Source of the DNA: Lentisphaeria bacterium | GTDB taxonomy: Bacteria; Verrucomicrobiota; Lentisphaeria; Victivallales; Victivallaceae | Reading direction: 5' to 3' | Length of the DNA stretch: 23,855 bases | Assembly (NCBI GenBank): GCA_900768515.1 | Contig: CAAGDG010000160.1 | Coordinates: forward strand, 1 to 23,855 | Shown here: piece by piece, positions 1-6,670 of the stretch | Position numbering within the stretch: position 1 is the first letter of the stretch | How the letters are laid out: every line of letters begins with the position of its first letter | The notes under the pieces: model-generated | What the model saw: the letters and a program-made list of their open reading frames with translations, nothing else | Database searches by the model: none | What the model was told of the DNA's origin: nothing | Made by a program: the position numbers and the translations under genes

Positions 1-168
1 ACTTAGTAGGGGAGGCGTTTGCGCCGTTCCTGCCGTCGGTTCCGGTGAAAAGAAAGTAAGCAAAGAAAAGCTGAGAACTTAGTAGGGGAGGCGTTTGCGC
101 CGTTCCTGCCGTCGGTTCCGGTGAAAAGAAAGTAAGCAAAGAAAAGCTGAGAACTTAGTAGGGGAGGG
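1..168. repeat. 76-bp direct tandem repeat, about 2.2 copies
   Basis: Copies begin at 1 and 77, and a third at 153 matches for about 16 bases before the sequence diverges. The two full copies are identical as far as I can read. Each unit contains a small GGCG/CGCC hairpin with a TTTG loop near its start and an A-rich stretch near its end. The array runs into the window edge, so the true copy number is unknown. The unit length is not a multiple of three, so any reading frame across it shifts between copies and it is unlikely to be coding. Confidence 0.9.
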
Positions 169-304
169 CTCCCGTACCGCTTTTCCGGAGACCTTTGGAG
201 GAAGGAAGGCTCCTGCTCCTCCCTTGATGAGCTGCCGGTGGCAGTGAAATGAGCTGGATTGGACTTATCCCGCAAGATGGGAATGGAAGCACACAAGAGA
301 TTTG

Positions 305-341
305 TCGGAATGGCCTTTTACTTGTTCATAAGCCATTCCGA
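305..341. repeat. Inverted repeat, 10-bp perfect arms
   Basis: Arms TCGGAATGGC (305-314) and GCCATTCCGA (332-341) flank a 17-base loop. It lies 67-103 bases past the decarboxylase stop codon. Neither strand has a T-run after it, so it is not a canonical intrinsic terminator. It could be a 3' RNA structure or a processing site. I see nothing else in 169-407. Confidence 0.5.
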
Positions 342-407
342 ATCCCCGGTTTGAAAATCTGCGGAATTTTCCGAACGGCTTCCGCTGCGGCGATGGCAAA
401 AATTCTC

Positions 408-1574
408 CTACTGGACGAAATAGACCGGAAGCGGCGGAAACCCGTTGAATTCCACAGAACAGTAACTGCTCGTGTAGGCTCCGGTGCTCAGCCAGTAAAT
501 TCGATCTCCAGGCTTGATGTAGGCCGGAACCGGATTGCGGAAATATTCGTACATCACATCCTGACTGTCGCAGGTGGGGCCGGCGATGATGAAGTCCTCC
601 GACGGTTCCCCGCGCGCTTCGCAGTAGAGCGGATATTTGATGCTTTCATCCCAGGTCTCGGTCAGACCATTGAATTTGCCGGTGTCGAGATAGAGCCATT
701 TATCAACTCCCATCGAGGACTTCTGACTGATGAGAACCACCTCGCTGACCAGAATCCCGCACTCTCCAACCAGTGAACGGCCAGGTTCGAAAATGATTTC
801 AGGAAAGTCATCCCCGAAATCTTCTTCAAGGTAGCGGGTGATTTCCTCGGAATAGACATTCATCTCATTGGTTTTGGAGATGTAATTGGCCGGGAATCCG
901 CCACCCATGTTGATCATGCTGAGCTTCACGCCCTCGCCGGAGAGGTAGTCGAAGATATAACGGACCTTGGCTATCGCGGAGTCCCAGGCTCCGATGTCGC
1001 GCTGCTGGGAACCCACATGAAAACTGATGCCGCATGGCGTCAACCCAAGCTCACGAGCGAGCATCACCAGGTCGATCGCCATGTCCGGATGGCAGCCGAA
1101 TTTGCGCGAGAGCGGCCAGTCGGCGGTCTCGCCGCCTTCGGTCAGGATTCGGCAGAAAACCCGCGCCCCCGGCGCCTCTTTGGCGATGTTGCGAAGATCT
1201 GCTTCACTGTCTGTCGCAAAGAGCGTCACACCCTTTTCATGAAAGTAACGGATATCGGAAGGTTTTTTGATGGTGTTGCCGAAACTGAGTCGTTCCGGCT
1301 CGATCCCGAGAGAGAGCACCCGGTCCAGCTCATACCGTGATGCGATGTCAAAACAGGATCCGAGATCGCGGAGCAGCGACAGCACTTCCGGGGCCGGGTT
1401 GGCTTTGACTGCGTAAAAAATTCTGGCGAAAGGGAAGTGATGTCTGAGCTCTTCATATTTCTGGCGAACAATGTTCAGGTTCACCACCAGGAACGGAGTG
1501 GAATGACGGTCGGCTTCCCGCTTCATTGCCAGCCAGTCTTCTTTTTTGTAGTAGTCCAGAACGTCTATCCGCAT
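408..1574 (-). CDS. Ornithine/lysine decarboxylase, type III PLP (alanine racemase fold)
   Basis: The 388-residue product belongs to the group IV ornithine/diaminopimelate/arginine decarboxylase family. These are cytoplasmic PLP enzymes that remove CO2 from a basic amino acid, here probably ornithine to putrescine and/or lysine to cadaverine. Visible motifs are YAVKANP with PLP lysine K57, HVGS with H186, the phosphate-binding GGGFP at 224-228, EPGR at 263-266, GPTCDSQD with catalytic C335 and D336, and GAYT with Y367. The length and the FGNTIKK segment resemble bacterial ornithine/lysine decarboxylases rather than LysA or SpeA. Ornithine versus lysine preference cannot be decided by eye. The start ATG is preceded by GAAAGG about 10 bases upstream. 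The gene stands alone, with about 550 bases of non-coding DNA upstream. Confidence 0.9.
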   Translation of the reverse strand: MRIDVLDYYKKEDWLAMKREADRHSTPFLVVNLNIVRQKYEELRHHFPFARIFYAVKANPAPEVLSLLRDLGSCFDIASRYELDRVLSLGIEPERLSFGNTIKKPSDIRYFHEKGVTLFATDSEADLRNIAKEAPGARVFCRILTEGGETADWPLSRKFGCHPDMAIDLVMLARELGLTPCGISFHVGSQQRDIGAWDSAIAKVRYIFDYLSGEGVKLSMINMGGGFPANYISKTNEMNVYSEEITRYLEEDFGDDFPEIIFEPGRSLVGECGILVSEVVLISQKSSMGVDKWLYLDTGKFNGLTETWDESIKYPLYCEARGEPSEDFIIAGPTCDSQDVMYEYFRNPVPAYIKPGDRIYWLSTGAYTSSYCSVEFNGFPPLPVYFVQ

Positions 1575-2122
1575 TGTTGTTACGACCTTTCATCCATGTA
1601 ACGTTCTTGTTGTCACGCCGGGTTGCGCGCTCTTTCTCCCCGTTCCTGGCGAAGATGATGGGGGATGGTCCGCTTTCACGACATCGGACAATTCCCCCGC
1701 TCCACCTCCCATTTCGGACAGAAGGCGTGACGACCCGGAAAAAAAGAAAAACCGACTCCTGTTTTACCGGTTTTCGACAATCCCCTAAAAGTACTGCGAT
1801 ATTCCTGGAATGCAAACCTTAAATGGAAAAAAAACAGGATTTTTCCCGCATTCGGCAATTTCCAGATGGAATCGAATACATCTCGGGATGGTGGAAGCCG
1901 AGGGCCTTTCCCTGATCGAAAACACTTCATTGCCGGTTTCACCGGAGCGGTTACGCAGATGTCTCAACACTCTTTTCCGGGAGTATCTCTCCGGGGGCGA
2001 GTCCTCCGCCGCTCCCTCCTGAATCGGCTGCCCCGGTCCTGTCATTCGGCTTCTGCCGGATCATGACTGGCGGGGGGGAGAGAGCAGGACAGAACAGCTT
2101 CTGCACAGCCCGGAGCGGGAAA
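1575..2122. other. Long intergenic region, no convincing gene
   Basis: This 548-base stretch lies between the decarboxylase and the lipoprotein gene. It is richer in A/T runs than its surroundings around 1740-1860. It contains a nested hairpin at 2041-2067, with outer arms GTCAT/ATGAC and inner arms CGGC/GCCG, but no T-run. A short forward frame at 1888-2022 (44 codons, start ATG) reads like a helical peptide in its middle, but it has no clear ribosome binding site and I do not call it. The decarboxylase promoter must lie here, but I see no good -35/-10 pair. Confidence 0.5.
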
Positions 2123-2287
2123 TCAGTTCTGAGCGTTTCCGTAAGGAGTCAGTTCCCAGCTGGCCGGAGAGTTCTGAGGAATCGAACTGAGCCCCCGACG
2201 TTCCCGCTCCGTACAGCCGGTGAACAGGATTGACAAAAAGACCGCCGCAAAAAATGCGGCGGTCAGCGTGATCTTTTTCCGGATCAT
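2123..2287 (-). CDS. Small outer-envelope lipoprotein, 54 aa
   Basis: The ATG at 2287 overlaps the stop of the upstream small gene (ATGA), which implies translational coupling. The product has a Lys/Arg-rich start (IRKK), a hydrophobic core and a lipobox ending FTGC, with C25 as the predicted lipidated residue. This predicts a secreted lipoprotein with a mature part of only 30 residues. The mature part is charged at first (ERERR), then reads GLSSIPQNSPASWEL. I have the impression that this Pro-Asn...Ala-x-Trp-Glu tail recurs in small lipoproteins of Lentisphaerota and Verrucomicrobiota, but I could not check. The function is unknown. The downstream part of its signal-peptide coding region forms a terminator-like hairpin, described separately. 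It is the last gene of a three-gene set. Confidence 0.75.
   Translation of the reverse strand: MIRKKITLTAAFFAAVFLSILFTGCTERERRGLSSIPQNSPASWELTPYGNAQN
2234..2264 (-). terminator. Intrinsic-terminator-like hairpin inside lipoprotein codons
   Basis: Read on the minus strand, GACCGCCGCA and TGCGGCGGTC form a perfect 10-bp stem around a five-T loop, followed at once by TTTTTG. It begins about 20 bases after the stop codon of the small transmembrane gene, where a terminator would be expected. It also lies within codons 8-18 of the overlapping lipoprotein gene (Thr-Ala-Ala-Phe-Phe-Ala-Ala-Val-Phe-Leu). It may act as a partial terminator that translating ribosomes can melt. Confidence 0.6.
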
Positions 2288-2406
2288 TTGAACATGGTGC
2301 TGAAGAGATTGTACTCATTCATTTCCAGTACCTGGAACACCACGGTCGCCACCATGGCGATGAAGCTCAGCACAATCATCACAGTGAAATATTTCGAGTT
2401 GAACAC
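2284..2406 (-). CDS. Single-pass small membrane protein, 40 aa (GTG start)
   Basis: The GTG at 2406 has an excellent ribosome binding site (GGAAGGAG) about six bases upstream and begins 19 bases after the stop of the coiled-coil gene. The product starts FNSKYF, has one membrane helix at about residues 8-27 (VMIVLSFIAMVATVVFQVL), and ends with a short hydrophilic tail, NEYNLFSTMFK. Its stop overlaps the ATG of the lipoprotein gene by four bases. The spacing, binding site and overlap make it a real gene despite its size. I do not recognise the family. Its position suggests it partners the coiled-coil protein in the inner membrane, which is inference. Confidence 0.75.
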   Translation of the reverse strand: MFNSKYFTVMIVLSFIAMVATVVFQVLEMNEYNLFSTMFK

Positions 2407-2425
2407 TTTTGCGCTCCTTCCCGAA

Positions 2426-3625
2426 TCAGTTGGTCTTATCCGCGAACCAGACGTAATCGCCGGGCTGGATCTGCTTGCTGCTCGCTTCATCCGGCTCCGC
2501 GATCGCGCAGGTGTCATCAACCTTGACCAGCTTGACCTTGGCCGCGTATTCGGAGCGCTCACGGTCAAGTTTGCCGCGGGAAACCATCATGATCAGGCCG
2601 ACTTTGATGTCAGGATTCACATCGATGGTACGGTCGCCAATCTGCTGCTTGACGCGCGAGCTGCTGCCGAGATCGATCGAAACGTAACCGAATTTTTCGT
2701 TGACGGCCAGCACCCGGCCAAGGACTTCGTGACGGGCTTCCGGAGAACCGACGGCCCACTCTTTCGGCATCTCCTGGTCTTCGGCGATTCCGAGCGCCTT
2801 CTTCTGGGTGTTGATGGTGGCCTGCTGCTCTTTGATGGTTCCCTGGTATCTGGCAATCTCTCCTTTGAGGGAGTTGATCTGTCCGTCGCGGTTGGAGATG
2901 GTGTTGCGGGCGGCGGCGAGGTCGCTGTTGCTCTTGCCGAGATCCTGCTTGAGTTTGTCGACCGCTCCGGCAATCTTGTTGATCGAGTTGCCGAGGTTGC
3001 GGGTGTCGATCGCGCCGGCGCCGGTGGCGCTGCCGATCCGGTTGAAGCCGCTCTCGAGCGCAGTCTGCCGTTCCCGCATGTTGTCAACCTGCTTGAGCAT
3101 CGGCGACAGCGCGTTCGCAGTGCCGTTGCGGACATCATCATAATTGAGTTTCGCCCCGAGTTTTGCGGAAGCGTTGGAGATGTCGCGGGCGAGTTTATCG
3201 TGCCGCTCCTGGTACTGGCGGACCGACTGGATCACCTTGTTGGCCTGCTCCTCGCCGCCCTTGACCGCCGCGAGCGACTGCTCGTCAACTGAATTGTTGC
3301 CGACGGTCCGGCCCACCTGGCGCAGACTTTCCGCCAGCTTGGTGCGGGCGGTGGCAAGATCCCGGGCCTGGTTGGGAAGCTTGCTCAGCTTCGAATCCAG
3401 ATCGGCGTAGGCGGTGGCATTGAGGGCGTCGACCGAGAGCTCCTGGGCGACCTTCGTTCCGCTGTTCTTATCCATTTCCGCAGCGGTTTTGCTGACAATG
3501 GCGGTCATTTTGTTCCAGCTGCCCACCAGTTCCCCCCGCTTTTCAAACAGGAAGTAAGAAAAGACGGCGCTCGCGGCTGCAAGCAAGAGGATCAGGACAC
3601 TCAAAACGACATTGACGACTTTCAT
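2426..3625 (-). CDS. Membrane-anchored coiled-coil envelope protein, 399 aa
   Basis: I do not recognise a named family. The N-terminus has one strong membrane helix (about residues 4-27) with few charges before it, so it is a signal anchor. Residues 35-210 are mostly polar helix rich in Ala, Lys, Gln and Asn. Residues 210-278 show a clear coiled-coil pattern (IAGAVDKLKQDLGKSNSDLA and onward). A compact C-terminal domain (about 297-397) is rich in alternating hydrophobics (VLGRVLAVNEKFGYVSIDLG; AAKVKLVKVDDTCAIAEP) and ends in GDYVWFADKTN, which suggests a small beta-barrel or SH3-like fold. The protein is probably anchored in the inner membrane with its bulk in the periplasm. The start has GGGAGAG upstream, and a good promoter lies at 3702-3730. 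It is the first gene of a three-gene unit with a 40-aa membrane protein and a lipoprotein. Confidence 0.85.
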   Translation of the reverse strand: MKVVNVVLSVLILLLAAASAVFSYFLFEKRGELVGSWNKMTAIVSKTAAEMDKNSGTKVAQELSVDALNATAYADLDSKLSKLPNQARDLATARTKLAESLRQVGRTVGNNSVDEQSLAAVKGGEEQANKVIQSVRQYQERHDKLARDISNASAKLGAKLNYDDVRNGTANALSPMLKQVDNMRERQTALESGFNRIGSATGAGAIDTRNLGNSINKIAGAVDKLKQDLGKSNSDLAAARNTISNRDGQINSLKGEIARYQGTIKEQQATINTQKKALGIAEDQEMPKEWAVGSPEARHEVLGRVLAVNEKFGYVSIDLGSSSRVKQQIGDRTIDVNPDIKVGLIMMVSRGKLDRERSEYAAKVKLVKVDDTCAIAEPDEASSKQIQPGDYVWFADKTN

Positions 3626-3701
3626 CGGGGCTCTCCCACTCTGGTTTGGTTAATAGTCAATCTTACTTGAAACTAAAAATACATGTCCTATGCTTTGAGA
3701 A

Positions 3702-3730
3702 AAGTTAGCACCGCAAAAATATATTGTCAA
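3702..3730 (-). promoter_or_regulatory. Sigma70-type promoter for the coiled-coil/lipoprotein cassette
   Basis: On the minus strand TTGACA (3725-3730) is separated by 17 bases from TAACTT (3702-3707). A TGC just before the -10 gives an extended -10 signature. The surrounding sequence is unusually AT-rich for this genome. The 5' leader would be about 70 bases. Confidence 0.6.
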
Positions 3731-3807
3731 ATGCGGTCCGGCGACTTTTGGCAAATAAGTTGTTTTTTTTTGACGAAATCGGTTCTTTTTTCAGTTTTCC
3801 GGCCTTT

Positions 3808-4086
3808 TCACAGGACAAATTTGACGCCCTCGATCGCGGCGAATTCTCCGGCAAGGCGATTCATCATCTCCCGGTCGGTCAGCAGAACCGGCACTTTGAA
3901 GGAGTGGTAGCGCCCCTGCTTGGAGTCGAGTCCGTCGTGAATCGCCGGGTCGATCCCGTGTTTCTCCACACAGGCGATGATCGCCGGGCGGGCCGTGTCG
4001 GCCGCCGCGGCATCGACAATGATTCGAAACTCCCAGTCCACTGGAAATTTCAGTTCCCGGTCTGTTACAGGAGGATGGACGGACAT
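3808..4086 (-). CDS. DUF493 (YbeD-like) small regulatory-fold protein
   Basis: The 92-residue product matches the DUF493/UPF0250 family, an ACT-like ferredoxin fold represented by E. coli YbeD. Recognisable parts are FPVDWEFRIIVD near the start, KQGRYHSFKVPVLLTDRE in the middle (the family's K/G-x-YHS block), and a hydrophobic C-terminus ending GVKFVL. No enzymatic role is established for the family, and its fold suggests ligand or protein binding. The gene follows the cysteine desulfurase by only three bases, so they are one operon. A role linked to sulfur transfer is possible, but this is inference from position only. I see no clear terminator downstream. Confidence 0.85.
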   Translation of the reverse strand: MSVHPPVTDRELKFPVDWEFRIIVDAAAADTARPAIIACVEKHGIDPAIHDGLDSKQGRYHSFKVPVLLTDREMMNRLAGEFAAIEGVKFVL

Positions 4087-4089
4087 GAT

Positions 4090-5280
4090 TCAGCGCTCTT
4101 TCCAGTAAGGTGAAATCTCACGCAGCCGCGCGATGATCGGCGGCAGCGACTCAACCACAAAATCGATCTCCTCCGCGGTGTTGTACTTCGACAGACTGAA
4201 CCGGATGGTTCCGTGCGCGGCCGTATAGGGCAGCCCCATCGCGCGCATCACATGCGAGGGTTCCAGGCTGCCGGTGGTGCAGGCGCTGCCGGAGGAGGCG
4301 CAGATGTTCAGCCGGTCAAGCAGCATCAGGATCGATTCTCCTTCGATGTATTCGAAACTGACCGAGGAGGTGTTCGGCAGGCGGTTTTCGAGGTCGCCGT
4401 TGATCCGGACTTCGGGGATCTGTTCGAGGATGCCGCGTTCGAGCCGGTCCCGGAGCCCGGCAAGCTGGACGCGCTCCGCATCGAGGTTGAACCGCGCCAT
4501 TTCACACGCTTTGCCGAGGCCGATGATGGAGGCGACGTTTTCGGTGCCGCCGCGCCGCGCCTTCTCCTGGTGTCCGCCGAAAAGAAACGGTTTGAACCGG
4601 GTGCCGCGCCGGATGTAGAGCACGCCGACGCCCTTTGGCGCGTGCAGTTTGTGCCCGGAGATGCTCAGAAAATCGATCTCCGAGTCGTCGAGGTTGATCG
4701 GCACCTTGCCGGCCGCCTGGACCGCGTCAGTGTGGAAGAGCGCTCCTTTGGAGTGGGCGATCCGCGCCGCCTCTTCGACCGGAAAGATGGTGCCGGTTTC
4801 ATTGTTGGCCCACATGATCGAGACGATCGCGGTGTTTTCGTCGACGGTTCTCTCAAGGTCCGCGAGATCGAGCCGTCCGCGTCCGTCCACCGGAAGCGTG
4901 ACGATTTCGCAGCCGCGCCGCGAAAGTTCCCGGCAGTAGGCGTGCACTCCGGGGTGTTCGACGGTGGTGGTGATCACCTTCCTGCGGCCGGGGCGGGCGG
5001 CCACTCCGGCGTTGAGTGCGGCATTGTCGCCTTCCGTTCCGCAGCTGGTGAAGATAATTTCGGAGGCGTTTCCCTCCCGGTCCCGGAAACCGGCGCCGAG
5101 CAGTTCGGCCACCTGGCGGCGGGCATTTTCGATTTCGGGTGCGACGCTGCCGCCGAAATGGTGAATGCTGGAAGGATTGCCATAGCGTTCACAGAAAAAC
5201 GGTCGCATCGCCTCGAACACTTCAGGCGCGACCGCCGTGGTCGCGTTGTTGTCCAGATAGATGACTTTATTTTCATTCAT
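4090..5280 (-). CDS. Cysteine desulfurase (NifS/IscS type)
   Basis: The 396-residue, PLP-dependent class V aminotransferase-fold enzyme converts cysteine to alanine and holds a persulfide for Fe-S cluster and thio-cofactor assembly. Motifs seen are IYLDNNATT at 7-15, VEHPG with H109, WANNETG at 157-163, HTDAVQAAG at 183-191, SGHKLHAPKG with PLP lysine K211, RRGGTENV at 242-249, and the active-site loop SSGSACTTGSLEPSH with C334. The long cysteine loop places it in group I (NifS/IscS). I chose the ATG at 5280. An upstream GTG at 5292 would add four residues, but GAGAG is better spaced for the ATG. It is first in an operon with the DUF493 gene and divergent from a paralogue at 5483. No iscU, iscA or rirA/iscR neighbour is present. 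Confidence 0.93.
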   Translation of the reverse strand: MNENKVIYLDNNATTAVAPEVFEAMRPFFCERYGNPSSIHHFGGSVAPEIENARRQVAELLGAGFRDREGNASEIIFTSCGTEGDNAALNAGVAARPGRRKVITTTVEHPGVHAYCRELSRRGCEIVTLPVDGRGRLDLADLERTVDENTAIVSIMWANNETGTIFPVEEAARIAHSKGALFHTDAVQAAGKVPINLDDSEIDFLSISGHKLHAPKGVGVLYIRRGTRFKPFLFGGHQEKARRGGTENVASIIGLGKACEMARFNLDAERVQLAGLRDRLERGILEQIPEVRINGDLENRLPNTSSVSFEYIEGESILMLLDRLNICASSGSACTTGSLEPSHVMRAMGLPYTAAHGTIRFSLSKYNTAEEIDFVVESLPPIIARLREISPYWKER

Positions 5281-5329
5281 AATGAGGTACACTCTCTTTC
5301 CGAAAAAACGTAAAGAATTTTGACTTGCT

Positions 5330-5359
5330 AAAATAAACCATCTTTTCCGAAAAAGTCAA
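5330..5359 (-). promoter_or_regulatory. Promoter for cysteine desulfurase operon
   Basis: On the minus strand TTGACT (5354-5359) is followed after 18 bases by TATTTT (5330-5335). It lies in an AT-rich patch between two divergent genes, about 50 bases before the chosen start codon. Confidence 0.5.
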
Positions 5360-5368
5360 CTTTTTTCT

Positions 5369-5396
5369 TTGATAATTCCCGACCTGCCGTTAAATT
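5369..5396 (+). promoter_or_regulatory. Promoter for the divergent desulfurase paralogue
   Basis: TTGATA (5369-5374), a 16-base spacer and TAAATT (5391-5396). The -35 is 5/6 and the -10 is 4/6 to consensus. Transcription would begin near 5403 and give an approximately 80-base leader carrying the hairpin at 5411-5428. Confidence 0.45.
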
Positions 5397-5410
5397 AATA
5401 CCGGAAAAAA

Positions 5411-5428
5411 CGGGAAATCCGTTTCCCG
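5411..5428 (+). other. Leader hairpin, 7-bp stem with 4-base loop
   Basis: CGGGAAA and TTTCCCG flank the loop TCCG. It would lie at the very 5' end of the mRNA for the downstream desulfurase-like gene. It has no T-run, so it is not a terminator. A 5' stabilising stem-loop or a protein site is possible. Confidence 0.4.
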
Positions 5429-5482
5429 CGTCTCCGAAACCGGCAGGACGGACCGGGCGTTCGAGTGCAGACAGGATTTTCT

Positions 5483-6592
5483 ATGGCGAGAGACATTCTT
5501 TATCTGGATCAGGCGGCCGCCGCCCGGCCTGCGCCGGAAGTGCTTGACTATTACCGGGCGGCGCTGGAACGCTGCTTTGCGAATCAGGAGGCCGCCCATT
5601 CGATGGGGTACGCGCTGCGCCGGGAACTGGACCTGGCCGCTTCGGAGCTTTCCGCGGCGTTGACCGGCTCCCCCGACCGGGCGGTGGTCTGGGGAAACAG
5701 CGGGACCGAACTGCTTGCGCTGCTGGCCGATTCCCCGGCGGCCGCGGGACGGTGCGTGCTCTCCACTCCCCTCGAACATCCGGCTTCCGGAGCGAATTTC
5801 CGGCGCGCCGCCGCCCGGGTTGAGCTGTTCAAGGTCGACCGGACCGGACGGATTGCCGCGCCGCCGGAAGGGGCCGCTCCCGGACTTCTGATGATTCATC
5901 ATGTACAAAGTGAGCTGGGCGTGGTGCAGGAGCCGGAACGCTGGCGCGCGCTCTTCCCCGGCGTCCCGCTGGCGGTCGATGCGATTCAGAGCGCCGGAAA
6001 ACTGCCGTTGCCGGAGGCGGACTATCTGGTCGTTTCCGGGCATAAGTTCGGTTCGCCCGGCGGCGCGGCGCTGCTGGTCTCGCCGCGGTGTCCGGACCGG
6101 GAGCGGTTTCTCGCCTGGGCGCGGGACCGCCGTTCCCGCGACTACCGGATCGGCCGGCCGGAGCCGGCGCTGATGCTGACGCTTTCGTTTGCCGCAAAGC
6201 GGGCGGCGCGGGAACGGACGCGCCGTTTCGAGGCTGCCCGGCGGTGTTCGCAGCTGCTGCGCGACCGGCTGACGGGAGCGGCGCTCCCGGGAGGCGGGAG
6301 GCTCTATTTCACCATTCCGGAGGCGTTTTCCTCCCCATGGATCTGCCATCTGATGCTGCCCGGACTTCAGGCCGGTGTGGTGGTGCGGATGCTGGCCGAG
6401 CGCGGAGTGATGTGCGCTTCGGGAAGCGCCTGCGCCTCCGAGAGCGGCGAGCCCTCCGCCGCGCTTCGAGCGATTGGATTGCCGCGGCGGGACGGGTACT
6501 CCGGACTTCGGATCAGCTTCGGTCCGGAACCGGAAGAGGAAGCCGCGGAAAAGTTTGTCCAACTGCTGCCGGAAGTGTTGAAAAATTACTGA
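5483..6592 (+). CDS. Divergent cysteine desulfurase-like class V aminotransferase
   Basis: The 369-residue protein has the NifS-family framework: ILYLDQAAAARP at the start, LEHPA with H99, AVDAIQSAGK with D166 and Q169, SGHKFGSPGG with PLP lysine K188, and MCASGSACASESGEPS with cysteine C317. It differs from its neighbour at 4090-5280 in two conserved places. NNETG is replaced by QSELG (142-146), and the RGGTENV phosphate/substrate block is reduced to RIGRPEPAL (222-230). It probably retains PLP and a persulfide-capable cysteine, but its substrate or partner may differ. I chose the ATG at 5483 because ACAGGA sits seven bases upstream. A GTG at 5465 would add six residues. It is very GC-rich and divergent from the desulfurase/DUF493 operon. 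Confidence 0.85.
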   Translation: MARDILYLDQAAAARPAPEVLDYYRAALERCFANQEAAHSMGYALRRELDLAASELSAALTGSPDRAVVWGNSGTELLALLADSPAAAGRCVLSTPLEHPASGANFRRAAARVELFKVDRTGRIAAPPEGAAPGLLMIHHVQSELGVVQEPERWRALFPGVPLAVDAIQSAGKLPLPEADYLVVSGHKFGSPGGAALLVSPRCPDRERFLAWARDRRSRDYRIGRPEPALMLTLSFAAKRAARERTRRFEAARRCSQLLRDRLTGAALPGGGRLYFTIPEAFSSPWICHLMLPGLQAGVVVRMLAERGVMCASGSACASESGEPSAALRAIGLPRRDGYSGLRISFGPEPEEEAAEKFVQLLPEVLKNY

Positions 6593-6606
6593 TGCCGGGT
6601 TATGTT
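6578..6606 (+). promoter_or_regulatory. Possible promoter for the tolB operon
   Basis: TTGAAA (6578-6583), a 17-base spacer and TATGTT (6601-6606). It overlaps the last codons of the upstream gene. A start near 6613 would leave a leader of about 58 bases before the tolB start. Confidence 0.4.
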
Positions 6607-6670
6607 ATCTCCTCTTCTGAAGATATGGAATATTTCTGCTCCTGACTGATAGGATGAAAGGTGTGAAACC

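Noticed and set aside
3..296. 97-codon frame on the minus strand through the 76-bp repeat
   Set aside because: The repeat unit is not a multiple of three, so the reading changes frame between copies. There is no start signal and no recognisable domain.
1888..2022. Possible 44-aa peptide gene on the plus strand (middle reads SPERLRRCLNTLFREYL)
   Set aside because: The middle looks helical and protein-like, but there is no convincing ribosome binding site or promoter and codon bias is weaker than in neighbours. Homologues would be needed to call it.
2041..2067. Terminator after the lipoprotein gene (nested GTCAT/ATGAC and CGGC/GCCG arms)
   Set aside because: There is no T-run on either strand after the stem, and the stem is interrupted.
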